The notes under the pieces: model-generated | The model's input: only the letters and a program-made list of their open reading frames with translations | What the model was told of the DNA's origin: nothing | Database searches by the model: none | Source: Actinomycetes bacterium | GTDB taxonomy: Bacteria > Actinomycetota > Thermoleophilia > RBG-16-64-13 | Direction of reading: 5' to 3' | NCBI GenBank assembly: GCA_024637035.1 | Contig: JAGXFW010000033.1 | Location: forward strand, 18,791-82,790 | DNA length: 64,000 nt | Made by a program: the position numbers and the translations under genes | Shown: in pieces, positions 1-7,734 of the stretch | Position numbering within the stretch: position 1 is the first letter of the stretch | Layout of the letters: each line of letters begins with the position of its first letter

Positions 1-404
1 AGTTCGTCGAGAAGGCCCCGGCGGATACCGTGATCCTCACCTTGGCCTGCGGGAAGTTCCGCTTCTTCGACAAGGACCTTGGCGCCATCGACGGTGTGCC
101 GCGATTGGTAGACGTGGGTCAGTGCAACGACGCCTACTCGGCCATCCGTATCGCAGAGGCGCTGGCGGAGGCCACCGGCGTCGGCCTGAACGAACTCCCT
201 CTCTCACTCGTACTGTCGTGGTATGAGCAGAAGGCAGTGGCCATCCTCTTGACGCTCCTACACCTGGGCATGAAGAACATCCGGCTGGGCCCGACCATGC
301 CGACGTTCCTCACCCCGAACACGCTCGAGTTGCTCACCGAGCGGTTCGCGGTCATCCCCATTGCGACGCCGGAAGCCGATCTGGCGGCCATCCTGAACGC
401 TTAG
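1..404 (+). CDS. hcp: Hydroxylamine reductase / hybrid cluster protein, C-terminal part
   Basis: 5'-truncated by the window edge; the frame is open from base 3 and the visible part is 133 residues. It carries the C-terminal hallmarks of the hybrid cluster protein: [13 protein letters not shown] (a cysteine that binds the hybrid Fe-S-O cluster), [15 protein letters not shown] with the conserved Glu ligand, then the end block [18 protein letters not shown]. Family role: reduction of hydroxylamine and/or nitric oxide, a cytoplasmic nitrosative-stress defence in anaerobes. The N-terminal Fe-S cysteines lie outside the window, so the class (I, II or III) cannot be told. Confidence 0.95.
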   Translation, partial: FVEKAPADTVILTLACGKFRFFDKDLGAIDGVPRLVDVGQCNDAYSAIRIAEALAEATGVGLNELPLSLVLSWYEQKAVAILLTLLHLGMKNIRLGPTMPTFLTPNTLELLTERFAVIPIATPEADLAAILNA

Positions 405-477
405 CGGATCGACTGGACAATCCTTGCTGTGACGATCGAGGGGCCGCGCGACGCGCGGTCCCTCGACGTTGATCCGG

Positions 478-1098
478 CTAGGCTTCGCTCTCCGTCGACC
501 CCTCACCTTCGGGCTCCCCACCTTCGGGCCCCTCGCTCTCGGGGCCGGCGATCTCCTCGACTCTGCGGCTCGCGTCCTGCAGCACCGCGCCGATCGCTCG
601 GATCTTCTCCGGATCGTCGGCGGTTCGCCACACCGAAGAGGCGATACCACCGAAGAGTCGGCGCAGGTCGTCGAGGAGCTCCAGCCCCTCACGGCTGGCC
701 TTCGGCCACGAGCGGCCCGGCATGTGGTGCCAATGACTCCGCACCTTGTCCCCGTTCTCTTTCAAATGCGCGAGACCATCGTCGGTGATCTCGTAGATGC
801 GCCGCCCATCGTCCTCGCGCCCGCGCACGAACCCCTGGTCTTCGAGCATCTGTAGGACCGGGTAGATCGAGCCCGGGCTGGGGCTGTACATGCCCCGGGA
901 CTGCTCCTCCATGGCCTTGATCACGTCGTAGCCGTGCCGCGGCCGCTCCCGCACCAAGTCGAGCACCAAGAACTTCAGCGCTCCCTTCCTTCCTCCCCCA
1001 CGGCCGTGGCCCCGATGGAAGCCGCCGCCGGCCATGCGGTGGCGCGCCACATGTGCTTTCCAGCCTTCGTGCCAATCTCCCGCCGGTTCTCTGTGCAT
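478..1098 (-). CDS. PadR-family transcriptional regulator
   Basis: 206 residues. After a Gly/His-rich N-terminus (about 1-38), residues 39-115 form a PadR winged helix: LKFLVLDLVRERPRHGYDVI, then SPSPGSIYPVLQMLEDQGFV (recognition helix and wing). The C-terminal half is a predicted helical dimerisation arm ending in a Glu/Gly-rich acidic tail. The ATG at 1098 has GGAG seven bases upstream. PadR proteins are usually small-molecule-responsive repressors, often of efflux or stress genes. The dyad-rich element just upstream (1133-1176) is the likely autoregulatory site. The effector is unknown, and the adjacent hcp is convergent, not an obvious target. Confidence 0.9.
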   Translation of the reverse strand: MHREPAGDWHEGWKAHVARHRMAGGGFHRGHGRGGGRKGALKFLVLDLVRERPRHGYDVIKAMEEQSRGMYSPSPGSIYPVLQMLEDQGFVRGREDDGRRIYEITDDGLAHLKENGDKVRSHWHHMPGRSWPKASREGLELLDDLRRLFGGIASSVWRTADDPEKIRAIGAVLQDASRRVEEIAGPESEGPEGGEPEGEGSTESEA

Positions 1099-1132
1099 CC
1101 GCCCGCTCCTTCGTCTCTCGTGGAATGGACTC

Positions 1133-1176
1133 TACGATACATGGCGATACATTGCGATATATCGCGTAGCATCGTA
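1133..1176. promoter_or_regulatory. Probable PadR operator
   Basis: AT-rich 44-bp island in GC-rich DNA. It contains the perfect palindrome CGATATATCG (1155-1164), a flanking TACGAT...ATCGTA pair (1133-1138 and 1171-1176), and the recurring word CGATACAT at about 10-bp intervals. It sits 35 bp upstream of the padR start, where a repressor would cover the promoter. Operator function is inferred from position and symmetry. Confidence 0.6.
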
Positions 1177-1305
1177 ACAGCAGGCCGAGTACGTGTCAAG
1201 CGCACGACACCCGGCGCTCCGCGGATTCGGCGGTGTGCTACCCGTCCAGATCGGCTCCGCTCCCTGTCGGGCGGAAGCCGCTCGTGGGAGACGCGCCGGT
1301 GGCCC

Positions 1306-1412
1306 GTAGGTGTCTCCCGGCTCGGTCTCGGAAAGACCTGGCACGGAGACTCTCCTACCGGTACTGTGTCGGGTGGCGCTTTGAAGCGCCGAGGTCCGGC
1401 CTCCTGTTGCGT
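1306..1412 (+). promoter_or_regulatory. Folded leader upstream of the DUF362 gene
   Basis: Three nested pairings form one long arm: GTAGG (1306-1310) with CCTAC (1354-1358), GTCTCC (1312-1317) with GGAGAC (1345-1350), and GGTCT (1324-1328) with AGACC (1334-1338). Two further hairpins follow: GGCGCTTTGAAGCGCC (1375-1390) and GAGG-TCCGG-CCTC. The SD of the next gene starts at 1449. I recognise no known riboswitch class. It could be a cis-regulatory RNA or a processed leader. The rest of the 1099-1457 interval shows no gene. Confidence 0.35.
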
Positions 1413-1457
1413 TCGAGGCGGCGAAGGACGGGCCGTCGAAACCCACCTGGAGGCTAC

Positions 1458-2660
1458 ATGAACGTCACGACCGACGAACCACGCCGAGTGCCATCGACCG
1501 TGGCGTTGGTCCGATGCGAGGAATACGACCCCTCCACCGTGCACGCCGCAGTCGGTCGCGGCCTCGACCTGCTCGGAGGAGCCGGTCGGTTCGCGGAAGC
1601 GGGCGAGCGCATCCTGCTCAAGCCGAACCTCCTCGTGGCCAGCGCCCCGGGCGAAGCGGTCACGACCCACCCCGAGGTGTTCCGAGCCGTGATTCGCCAC
1701 CTGGGCGAGACCGGCGCTGAGTTGAGCTACGGCGACTCACCGGCCTTCGGCGGCACCCGCATGGTGGCCCGCAGGGCCGGCATCGAGGCGGTGGCACAAG
1801 AACTGGGGGTACGGCAGGCGCAGTTCGGGCATCCGCAGACCGTCTCGTTCCCCTCCGGGGGCCTGATCAAGCAGTTCGATATCGCGCAGGCTGTCCTCGA
1901 CGCAGACGCCCTGGTATCGCTCCCCAAGCTCAAGACCCACGCCCTCACCCGCATGACCGGCGCCATCAAGAACCAGTTCGGGTGCATACCGGGGGTGCGC
2001 AAGGGCACCTTCCACGTGCGCATGCCCGACGCGGAACGCTTCGCCCAGATGCTGGTAGATCTCAACCGGCTCCTGCGACCCCGCCTCTTCGTCATGGACG
2101 CCATCGTGGCCATGGAGGGCAACGGACCGCGCGGCGGCGATCCTCGTCCGTTGGGGGCTCTGCTGTTATCCGCGGACCCCGTGGCGCTCGACACGTGCGC
2201 CTGCAGGATCATCGGCCTCGACCCACAGTTGGTGGACACCATCCGGTGGGGTGCACTCTGGGGACTCGGCGAGGCGGATGACATCGAGGTTCTTGGCGAT
2301 CCCCTGGAATCGTTCTACGAACCCGACTTCCGAGTCGATCGTAAGAAGGCCCCGAGCCCCACGCGCCCCGGCCTTAGGAGCAGGATCGCGCGCGACCGCC
2401 TCGTCCCACGACCGGTGATCGACCCGACCCTCTGCACAGCCTGCCACACGTGCGTCAAGATGTGCCCGGTCACCCCGAAGGCGTTGACTCCTCGCACCAA
2501 AGGCGGTCGCGGGGGGGCGGCTGAAGCCTCCCAGACCGAGATCAAGCCACCCACCTACGACTACGACGTCTGCATACGCTGCTACTGCTGCCAGGAGACC
2601 TGCCCCGAGCATGCCATCTTCGTGAAGACCCCGCTTCTCGGGCGCCTCATACATTCCTGA
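1458..2660 (+). CDS. DUF362 domain protein with C-terminal 2[4Fe-4S] ferredoxin domain
   Basis: 400 residues. The ATG at 1458 is preceded by GGAGG (1449-1453); the frame is open further upstream, but that DNA forms the folded leader. Residues 1-290 are a DUF362 domain (KPNLL, YGDSPAFGG, LPKLKTHALTRMTGAIKNQFG, and the MDAIVAMEGNGPRGG block). The C-terminus has two cluster motifs, CTACHTCVKMCPVTP and CIRCYCCQETCPEHAI. Such proteins are common in anaerobes as presumed electron carriers or metalloenzymes, but no reaction is established. The cytoplasmic location is inferred from the lack of a signal peptide or membrane segment. Confidence 0.9.
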   Translation: MNVTTDEPRRVPSTVALVRCEEYDPSTVHAAVGRGLDLLGGAGRFAEAGERILLKPNLLVASAPGEAVTTHPEVFRAVIRHLGETGAELSYGDSPAFGGTRMVARRAGIEAVAQELGVRQAQFGHPQTVSFPSGGLIKQFDIAQAVLDADALVSLPKLKTHALTRMTGAIKNQFGCIPGVRKGTFHVRMPDAERFAQMLVDLNRLLRPRLFVMDAIVAMEGNGPRGGDPRPLGALLLSADPVALDTCACRIIGLDPQLVDTIRWGALWGLGEADDIEVLGDPLESFYEPDFRVDRKKAPSPTRPGLRSRIARDRLVPRPVIDPTLCTACHTCVKMCPVTPKALTPRTKGGRGGAAEASQTEIKPPTYDYDVCIRCYCCQETCPEHAIFVKTPLLGRLIHS

Positions 2661-2765
2661 GACCGCTTCCCGCCGCGCGCTCGGGTCGTTGTATACTAAC
2701 GGCCCTGTGGAACACCACGCCGACACATCCTGGGCACGTCGAGTTCCATCACCGGGGAGACCACG

Positions 2766-3518
2766 ATGATCGGCGGGCGAAGCGCGGCCCCAGTCCTGGG
2801 AAGCGTGCGCTGGGTGCTCGGGGTGCTCATATTCTGGGAGGCACTCGTGGTCCTGGGCAGATCGGGCCCCACCAACTGGTGGGGCTGGCCCATCGGCCCA
2901 TTCGACCTACTCCACCTCGTGCTGGTGCTTCCCCTGTTCACACTTGCGTTCGGCCGACTCTTCCTCGCCGTCACCCAATCCAGCTATGGCTCGTTGAACA
3001 CCTACACTCTCACGGCGAGTCCCTTGGCATGGGTCTTCTGGACAGGGTTGGGCCTGGCCCTGGCAGGCCAGGGGGTCCATGCGGCCGGCCAACTCCTCAG
3101 TAGCGCCGTGCCCGAGGTCGTGAGCAGGGGAGAATACGGTGAGATGGTGAGGTTCTTCGACAACTCCCTGGGCCTCTGGCTGTTCGGGATGGGGTTCACT
3201 GCGATGTCGCTTGTGATCACCCTGCTGGGCCAGGGGTCCGCGCAGCGCGTCATCGGGCCGGAGCGCACGGTGATCATCGCCGGCTCGCTGCTGACCTACG
3301 GCTCCGGCATCCTGTTCTTCGGGGTGGAGCAGCGGCAGCTGGTCCCTGCCATCATCTGCGCGGCGCTGCTCGTGGCGCCGGGCCTGCGCTACTTCTCGCT
3401 GCGCGAGGTCGGCCACGATCCCCTGAGTCTGCTGGTGGTGCCGGGGGCAGGCGCGGCCGGCCTGATCTTGTTCGCGTGGGGTCTTCTGGTGGGTGGCCAA
3501 CCCACCTGGCCGTGGTAG
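2766..3518 (+). CDS. Polytopic membrane protein of unknown function
   Basis: 250 residues with about seven hydrophobic segments (roughly residues 12-30, 45-65, 85-108, 138-160, 170-190, 193-208, 220-242). The ATG at 2766 has GGGGAG nine bases upstream, and a TATACT -10 box lies at 2692-2697. No catalytic or binding motif is recognised. It stands alone between the DUF362 gene and tRNA-Ser, with its own promoter and no operon partner, so context gives no function. Confidence 0.75.
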   Translation: MIGGRSAAPVLGSVRWVLGVLIFWEALVVLGRSGPTNWWGWPIGPFDLLHLVLVLPLFTLAFGRLFLAVTQSSYGSLNTYTLTASPLAWVFWTGLGLALAGQGVHAAGQLLSSAVPEVVSRGEYGEMVRFFDNSLGLWLFGMGFTAMSLVITLLGQGSAQRVIGPERTVIIAGSLLTYGSGILFFGVEQRQLVPAIICAALLVAPGLRYFSLREVGHDPLSLLVVPGAGAAGLILFAWGLLVGGQPTWPW

Positions 3519-3524
3519 GTGTTC

Positions 3525-3533
3525 TGCTATAAT
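3525..3533 (+). promoter_or_regulatory. Extended -10 promoter for tRNA-Ser
   Basis: TGCTATAAT: a consensus -10 with the extended TG motif, 32 bp before the mature tRNA. No clear -35 was seen, as is common with extended -10 promoters. Confidence 0.6.
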
Positions 3534-3564
3534 CCGCTCTGCTCTCGAGCCGGGGTAACCACGT

Positions 3565-3655
3565 GGAGAGGTGTCCGAGCTGGCTGAAGGAGCACGACTG
3601 GAAATCGTGTAGGCGGGGGTAACCCGTCTCGAGGGTTCGAATCCCTCCCTCTCCG
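3565..3655 (+). tRNA. tRNA-Ser (anticodon GGA)
   Basis: Class II tRNA of 91 nt. The acceptor GGAGAGG pairs with CCTCTCC, and G73 is the discriminator base. The anticodon stem CACGA/TCGTG encloses the loop CTGGAAA with anticodon GGA. There is a long variable arm (GGCGGGGGTAACCCGTC) and a T-arm GAGGGTTCGAATCCCTC. CCA is not encoded. Decodes UCC/UCU. Confidence 0.97.
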
Positions 3656-3719
3656 CCTCGACCCCCTCATACCCCACTCATCGTGAGCCCCCCGATACGC
3701 GAGACCCTCCTCTTGCGAC

Positions 3720-3728
3720 TGCTATACT
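3720..3728 (+). promoter_or_regulatory. Extended -10 promoter for SRP RNA
   Basis: TGCTATACT, an extended -10 element that places transcription start near 3735, matching the expected 5' end of the SRP RNA. Confidence 0.55.
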
Positions 3729-3735
3729 TCGGCGT

Positions 3736-4002
3736 GACTGTGCTAGGTGGGGAGGTAGCGGTGCCCTGTACCCGCAATCCGCTATAGCGGGGCTGAATTC
3801 CCACCCGAGGAGCGGACCTGTAAGGTCATGCCGCCGTCAAGTGGTGTTGAGGATCAGGTCCCACGCAATGGGAATCCGTGAACCGGGTCAGGACCGGGAG
3901 GTAGCAGCCCTAAGCGGACCCTTCCATGTGCCGTGGGGCAACTTGATCTGAGCCGGCTGACGGAGGGCGCTTGGAGGCTTGTCTTCGACGGTGGGTGCAC
4001 GG
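3736..4002 (+). ncRNA. ffs: Signal recognition particle RNA, large bacterial (Alu-containing) type
   Basis: About 267 nt. The 5' end GTGCTAGGTGGGGAGGTAGC and the block CCCGCAATCCGCTATAGCGG are typical of the Alu domain of Gram-positive-type SRP RNA. The universally conserved S-domain tip is present as GTCAGGACCGGGAGGTAGCA, where Ffh binds (GGTAGCA in place of the commoner GGAAGCA). The 3' end GGTGCACGG pairs back with the 5' end. It acts with Ffh in co-translational membrane targeting. Placement before dnaX-ybaB-recR is a common arrangement. Confidence 0.93.
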
Positions 4003-4068
4003 TCGCTGTCTTCTCGCGGGTCTGATCGTCGGCGCGCGGGTCCGATCTTTGGGGGAGGCCACCGAGCG

Positions 4069-5805
4069 ATGTCCATAAGCCTCTACCGGAAGCACCGGCC
4101 GATTACGTTCGACGACGTGATCGGACAGGGCCATGTGACCCGTACGCTGGCCAACGCGATACAGCAGGACCGCGTGAGCCACGCCTATCTATTCACAGGG
4201 CCGCGCGGCACCGGCAAGACCTCTGCGGCCAAGATCCTGGCCATGGCCCTGAACTGCGAAGCGGGCAAGGATCGAGCCACCACCAAGCCCGACGGCACCT
4301 GCCCCCAGTGCACCGCCATCCGCAGGGGGAGCTCGCTCGATGTGCTCGAGATCGACGCCGCGTCGAACCGAGGCATCGACGAGATCCGCGACATCCGCGA
4401 TCGAGTGAGCTTCGCCCCAGTAGAGGGACGCATGAAGGTGTACATCGTGGACGAGGTCCACATGCTCACGCCGGAGGCGTTCAACGCGCTCCTCAAGATG
4501 CTGGAAGAGCCTCCCTCGCATGTGGTGTTCGTGCTTGCCACGACCGAGCCGCACAAAGTGCTGCCCACCATCATGTCGCGCTGCCAGCGTTTCGACTTCC
4601 GTCGCCCTTCCGCTCAGGAGATCGGGGCGGTTCTAGCCACGGTGGCCAATAAGGAGGGCATCGACGTCACCGAGAGCGCTATCTCGGTGATCGCCCGGGC
4701 CGCGGGCGGCAGTTTCCGCGACGCGGTGAGCACACTCGACCAGCTGGCCGCGTACTGTGAAGGGAAGATCTCTCTACAGGACGCGCTCGCTCTACTGGGT
4801 GTGGCTGAGCAGGACCTGCTCTTCGAACTCGTAGATGTTGTCGACGAACGCGACACCACGGCGGCCCTGCTCTTCGTTGAACGGCTGGCGCAATCGGGCA
4901 CCGATCTCAACCAGTTCCTGAAGGACATGCTCAGCCATCTGCGCGACCTTTACGTTGTGCGCCACACAGTGGAACCCCCCGACAGCATCGTCAGCAGCGA
5001 GGAACACCTCGGGCACCTGCGTAGCCAGGCGAACCGAGTGCCCATCGCCGAGATGGTGGCCTTCATCGACCTGGTGGGCGACGCCCAGCGGGCGATACGC
5101 CAAGGCGCCGATCCGCGTCTGGAGTTGGAACTCGCGTTGATCAAACTGACTCGACCAGACGCCGACACCACGATGCGCGGCATGCTGGCCCGCCTGGAGA
5201 GGTTGGAGGCGTCCAATGCGGCCCGCCACGGACCGGGCACCGCTAGCCCCCTGAACCCCGTGAACCCGGCGAACCCCGTGAACCCGGCGAACCCCGTGAA
5301 CCCGGCGACCACGTCACGCGCGACCGAAGAGACCGCGCCGAACGGGAAGCAGGCGGAATCCGCGGCAAGCCAGGGCGACGGCCGAGCGTCCGAGGACACC
5401 CCAGCGAAGCAGGGCCACACCATCAAGCCCACCGTGGAGAACATCACCCGCGCGTGGCCGGCCATCCTCGACGGTGTGAAGCAGCTCAGGCCGAGCCTCT
5501 ACGCAATACTGAGCGAGGCCAGACCGGAGTCGATCGAGAACGACGTGCTCATGCTCAAGTTCCCCGCTGGGGCGGATTTCCCGGCGAAACAGGCCACGAA
5601 GTCGGACAACGCGTTGTTCCTTTCAAACGTGCTTGCCGAGTCGACGGGCCGGCGCTTCACGGTGGCGTCCCGCTTGGCCGGCACGACCGATGCAGTCCCG
5701 GAAGCCGCGGAACCGCATGCTAAACTCCTGACCAAAGATGAGCTCGTCGATATCCTGAAGACGGAGTTCGACGCCCACCCCGTCGACGACGACACCACCC
5801 GCTGA
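4069..5805 (+). CDS. dnaX: DNA polymerase III subunit gamma/tau
   Basis: 578 residues. The ATG at 4069 follows GGGGGAGG; the protein opens SISLYRKHRPITFDDVIGQ as in other DnaX. AAA+ clamp-loader motifs: Walker A GPRGTGKTSAAK (about 45-56), a zinc module with CEAGKD...CPQC, Walker B YIVDEVHML, and sensor 1 ATTEPHK. Domain III follows to about residue 385, then a linker with a tandem NPVNPA repeat (about 392-412) and a C-terminal tau-like domain that would bind PolC/DnaE. It loads the sliding clamp and organises the replisome. No slippery AAAAAAG frameshift site was noticed, so one product is likely. Confidence 0.97.
   Translation: MSISLYRKHRPITFDDVIGQGHVTRTLANAIQQDRVSHAYLFTGPRGTGKTSAAKILAMALNCEAGKDRATTKPDGTCPQCTAIRRGSSLDVLEIDAASNRGIDEIRDIRDRVSFAPVEGRMKVYIVDEVHMLTPEAFNALLKMLEEPPSHVVFVLATTEPHKVLPTIMSRCQRFDFRRPSAQEIGAVLATVANKEGIDVTESAISVIARAAGGSFRDAVSTLDQLAAYCEGKISLQDALALLGVAEQDLLFELVDVVDERDTTAALLFVERLAQSGTDLNQFLKDMLSHLRDLYVVRHTVEPPDSIVSSEEHLGHLRSQANRVPIAEMVAFIDLVGDAQRAIRQGADPRLELELALIKLTRPDADTTMRGMLARLERLEASNAARHGPGTASPLNPVNPANPVNPANPVNPATTSRATEETAPNGKQAESAASQGDGRASEDTPAKQGHTIKPTVENITRAWPAILDGVKQLRPSLYAILSEARPESIENDVLMLKFPAGADFPAKQATKSDNALFLSNVLAESTGRRFTVASRLAGTTDAVPEAAEPHAKLLTKDELVDILKTEFDAHPVDDDTTR
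5244..5309 (+). repeat. 18-bp tandem repeat in the dnaX linker
   Basis: Three to four copies of the unit AACCCCGTGAACCCGGCG, encoding NPVNPA hexapeptides in the flexible linker between the clamp-loader core and the tau C-terminal domain. Frame is preserved for any copy number. Confidence 0.85.
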
Positions 5806-5827
5806 TACCGCGCGTGAGGAGACCCGT

Positions 5828-6148
5828 GTGAACGCGAACTATCAGAAGATGATGAAGCAGGTGCAGAAGATGCAGGCCGACATGGCCAAGGCGCAAGAAG
5901 ATCTGGCGAAGGAAGAGGTGGAAGCCTCTGCCGGAGGCGGCATGGTGACCGTTCGGGTGACGGGAGCGCTTGAACTCGTCTCGGTCAAGATCGATCCCGC
6001 TTCGCTCGATCCGGATGACGTCGAGATGTTGGAAGACATGGTCATCGCCGCCACGAACGAGGCTGTGCGGCAGGCGCAAGACCTGCAGGCGAAACGAATG
6101 GGCGGGCTCACCGCCGGCCTGAACATCCCGGGGCTGCCCTCCTTCTAG
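5828..6148 (+). CDS. ybaB: YbaB/EbfC nucleoid-associated protein
   Basis: 106 residues from a GTG at 5828 behind GAGGAG. It opens with a coiled, Met/Lys/Gln-rich helix (NYQKMMKQVQKMQADMAKAQ), followed by EASAGGGMVTVRVTGALELVSVKIDP and the conserved C-terminus AKRMGGLTAGLNIPGLPSF. The family forms DNA-binding dimers shaped like tweezers; it lies between dnaX and recR in many bacteria. A 22-bp gap after dnaX suggests one transcript. Confidence 0.95.
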   Translation: MNANYQKMMKQVQKMQADMAKAQEDLAKEEVEASAGGGMVTVRVTGALELVSVKIDPASLDPDDVEMLEDMVIAATNEAVRQAQDLQAKRMGGLTAGLNIPGLPSF

Positions 6149-6233
6149 AGGCGCCCTCGCCCAAGCACTCGAAGCGCCCGCCGCGAGGCTGGCGCCGCAC
6201 CGCATCGCGCCCACCAGGATCGAGGCACACACA

Positions 6234-6911
6234 CTGTACAGCCCACCCATCCAGAGACTGATCGACGAGTTCGCCAAGCTCCCGAGCATCGGGCCGAAGA
6301 CGGCGCAGCGACTCACGTTCTATCTCTTGCGCCTCACCCCGGAGGAAGCGCTCCCGCTGGCTCATGCGCTCATCGAAGCCAAAGAGACGATCGGCTTCTG
6401 TGAGCGCTGCTTCAACCTGACGGCGGAAACGCTCTGCGAGATCTGCCGCGACATGAGGCGCGATCCCTCGCTCGTGGTCGTGGTGGAGGAGCCGGCGGAC
6501 GTCCCGGTTCTCGAGCGGGCGCACCAGATCCGCGGCCTCTACCACGTGCTCGGCGGCGCTCTCTCTCCCATCGACGGCATCGGACCCGATCGACTTCGCA
6601 TATCTGAGTTGTTCCAGCGCATCAAGGACGAGGATATCCGCGAGTTGGTGGTGGCGACGAACCCCACCATGACGGGTGAGGCCACCGCCCTCTACATCGC
6701 GGAACAGCTACAGCCCCTGGTCGCAGCGGGCAAACTGCGGGTGACCCGGCCCGCGGCCGGACTCCCCATGGGCAGTGATCTTGAGTACGCCGACGAGGTG
6801 ACCCTCGGCCGAGCGCTGGCCGCGCGCACAGACGTGCTGGGCGGGTACTCCGCCCCGCCTCGTTCCAGCGAGACTCGGCACGCGGGGCTCCAGAACGACG
6901 GCCAGGACTGA
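6234..6911 (+). CDS. recR: Recombination mediator protein RecR
   Basis: 225 residues. The family N-terminus (M-Y-S-P-P-I-x-x-L-I...LPSIGPKTAQRLTF) is present, but the codon in the Met position is CTG (6234-6236). GAGG lies 8 bp upstream, and no ATG, GTG or TTG is in frame between the preceding gene and the helix-hairpin-helix; the first TTG (6327) would delete that domain. Then come the C4 zinc finger CERC...CEIC, the Toprim domain VVVVEEPADVPVLE, and a C-terminal tail longer than usual. It works with RecF/RecO to load RecA at gaps. Co-transcribed with dnaX and ybaB. Confidence 0.93.
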   Translation: MYSPPIQRLIDEFAKLPSIGPKTAQRLTFYLLRLTPEEALPLAHALIEAKETIGFCERCFNLTAETLCEICRDMRRDPSLVVVVEEPADVPVLERAHQIRGLYHVLGGALSPIDGIGPDRLRISELFQRIKDEDIRELVVATNPTMTGEATALYIAEQLQPLVAAGKLRVTRPAAGLPMGSDLEYADEVTLGRALAARTDVLGGYSAPPRSSETRHAGLQNDGQD

Positions 6912-6932
6912 CTGGACAGTCGACAAGTCCGC

Positions 6933-6962
6933 TTGCTCGAGGCCCCGCGACCATGCTAAAAT
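6933..6962 (+). promoter_or_regulatory. Strong sigma-70-type promoter downstream of recR
   Basis: -35 TTGCTC (6933-6938), 18-bp spacer, extended -10 TGCTAAAAT (6954-6962). It predicts transcription from about 6969 into the hairpin/terminator unit. Confidence 0.6.
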
Positions 6963-6968
6963 TGACGG

Positions 6969-7067
6969 TCTGACGGTCGGTACGAACGCGCGAGCCGACC
7001 GGCGGAGTCCCACGAGGAAACCGTAGGTCCGGGAACGGTCAAAAGGCGCCGGGGGCGGCGCCTTTTT
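6969..7067 (+). ncRNA. Candidate ~100-nt structured RNA (small RNA or riboswitch)
   Basis: A complete small transcription unit: promoter, then the hairpin CGGTCGG...CCGACCG (about 6975-7002), a spacer GGCGGAGTCCCACGAGGAAA, a second hairpin ACCGT...ACGGT (7020-7039), and a canonical intrinsic terminator. It ends about 95 bp before porC. The terminator suggests either an independent sRNA or an attenuating leader controlling the por operon. It matches no riboswitch consensus I know. Confidence 0.45.
7041..7067 (+). terminator. Intrinsic terminator
   Basis: The stem AGGCGCC (7044-7050) pairs with GGCGCCT (7057-7063) around a 6-nt loop and is followed by TTTTT. Confidence 0.9.
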
Positions 7068-7161
7068 CATACTGTATCCGCATCTATCCTAGGTGGCAGC
7101 CGCCGGTGGGTCCACACGCACAGAGCCGCACTCCCTGATGTTCCAAGCAAGGAGCGATGAC

Positions 7162-7734
7162 TTGAGCGCAACACTCACCGAGATCAGATGGCACGCGCGC
7201 GGAGGCCAAGGCGCCGTGACCGCCGCCAAGATGGTAGCCGAACTGGCGGTGGAACGCGGCAAACACTTCCAAGCCTTCCCAGAATATGGGCCCGAACGTT
7301 CGGGCGCACCGATCGTGGCGTTCACCCGCCTGAGCAGCGAACCGATCCAGATCTACTCTCCCATCGAACACCCGAACCTCGTTCTGGTGCTCGATGAGAC
7401 ACTCGTGGGCACGGTGGACGTGACCGACGGCGCCCCCGACGACGCCATCGTGATCGTGAACACCACCGAGTCACCGGAAGAGATCTCGGCCCACATGGAT
7501 TTCGGCTCGCGTCGGGTCATGTGTGTCGCCGCCACGAAGATCGCATTGGACACCATCGGCAAGGCCATCCCGAACACCCCCATGGTGGGAGCGATCGCGA
7601 AGGCCACAGGGCTGTTCACCCTCGACGAGATCGAAGAGCACCTGCGCGAGAGTTTCGGGAAGAAGTTCTCGGAGAAGGTAGTCGAGGGTAACGTCGAGGC
7701 GGTCAGGCGAGCGTACAAAGAGGTCCAAGGATGA
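7162..7734 (+). CDS. porC: 2-oxoacid (probably pyruvate):ferredoxin oxidoreductase, gamma subunit
   Basis: 190 residues from TTG 7162, chosen because AAGGAG lies seven bases upstream; an in-frame ATG at 7138 has no SD. The gamma-domain motif EIRWHARGGQGAVTAAK and FPEYGPERSGAPI are clear. In four-subunit enzymes gamma binds CoA. First gene of porCDAB, each gene overlapping or abutting the next. The complex decarboxylates a 2-oxoacid to acyl-CoA with reduction of ferredoxin, or runs in reverse for CO2 fixation. The substrate cannot be proved here, but the order C-D-A-B is the pyruvate type. Confidence 0.92.
   Translation: MSATLTEIRWHARGGQGAVTAAKMVAELAVERGKHFQAFPEYGPERSGAPIVAFTRLSSEPIQIYSPIEHPNLVLVLDETLVGTVDVTDGAPDDAIVIVNTTESPEEISAHMDFGSRRVMCVAATKIALDTIGKAIPNTPMVGAIAKATGLFTLDEIEEHLRESFGKKFSEKVVEGNVEAVRRAYKEVQG

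Noticed and set aside
5244..5309. CRISPR-like repeat
   Set aside because: Units are head-to-tail without spacers and encode a peptide linker in dnaX.
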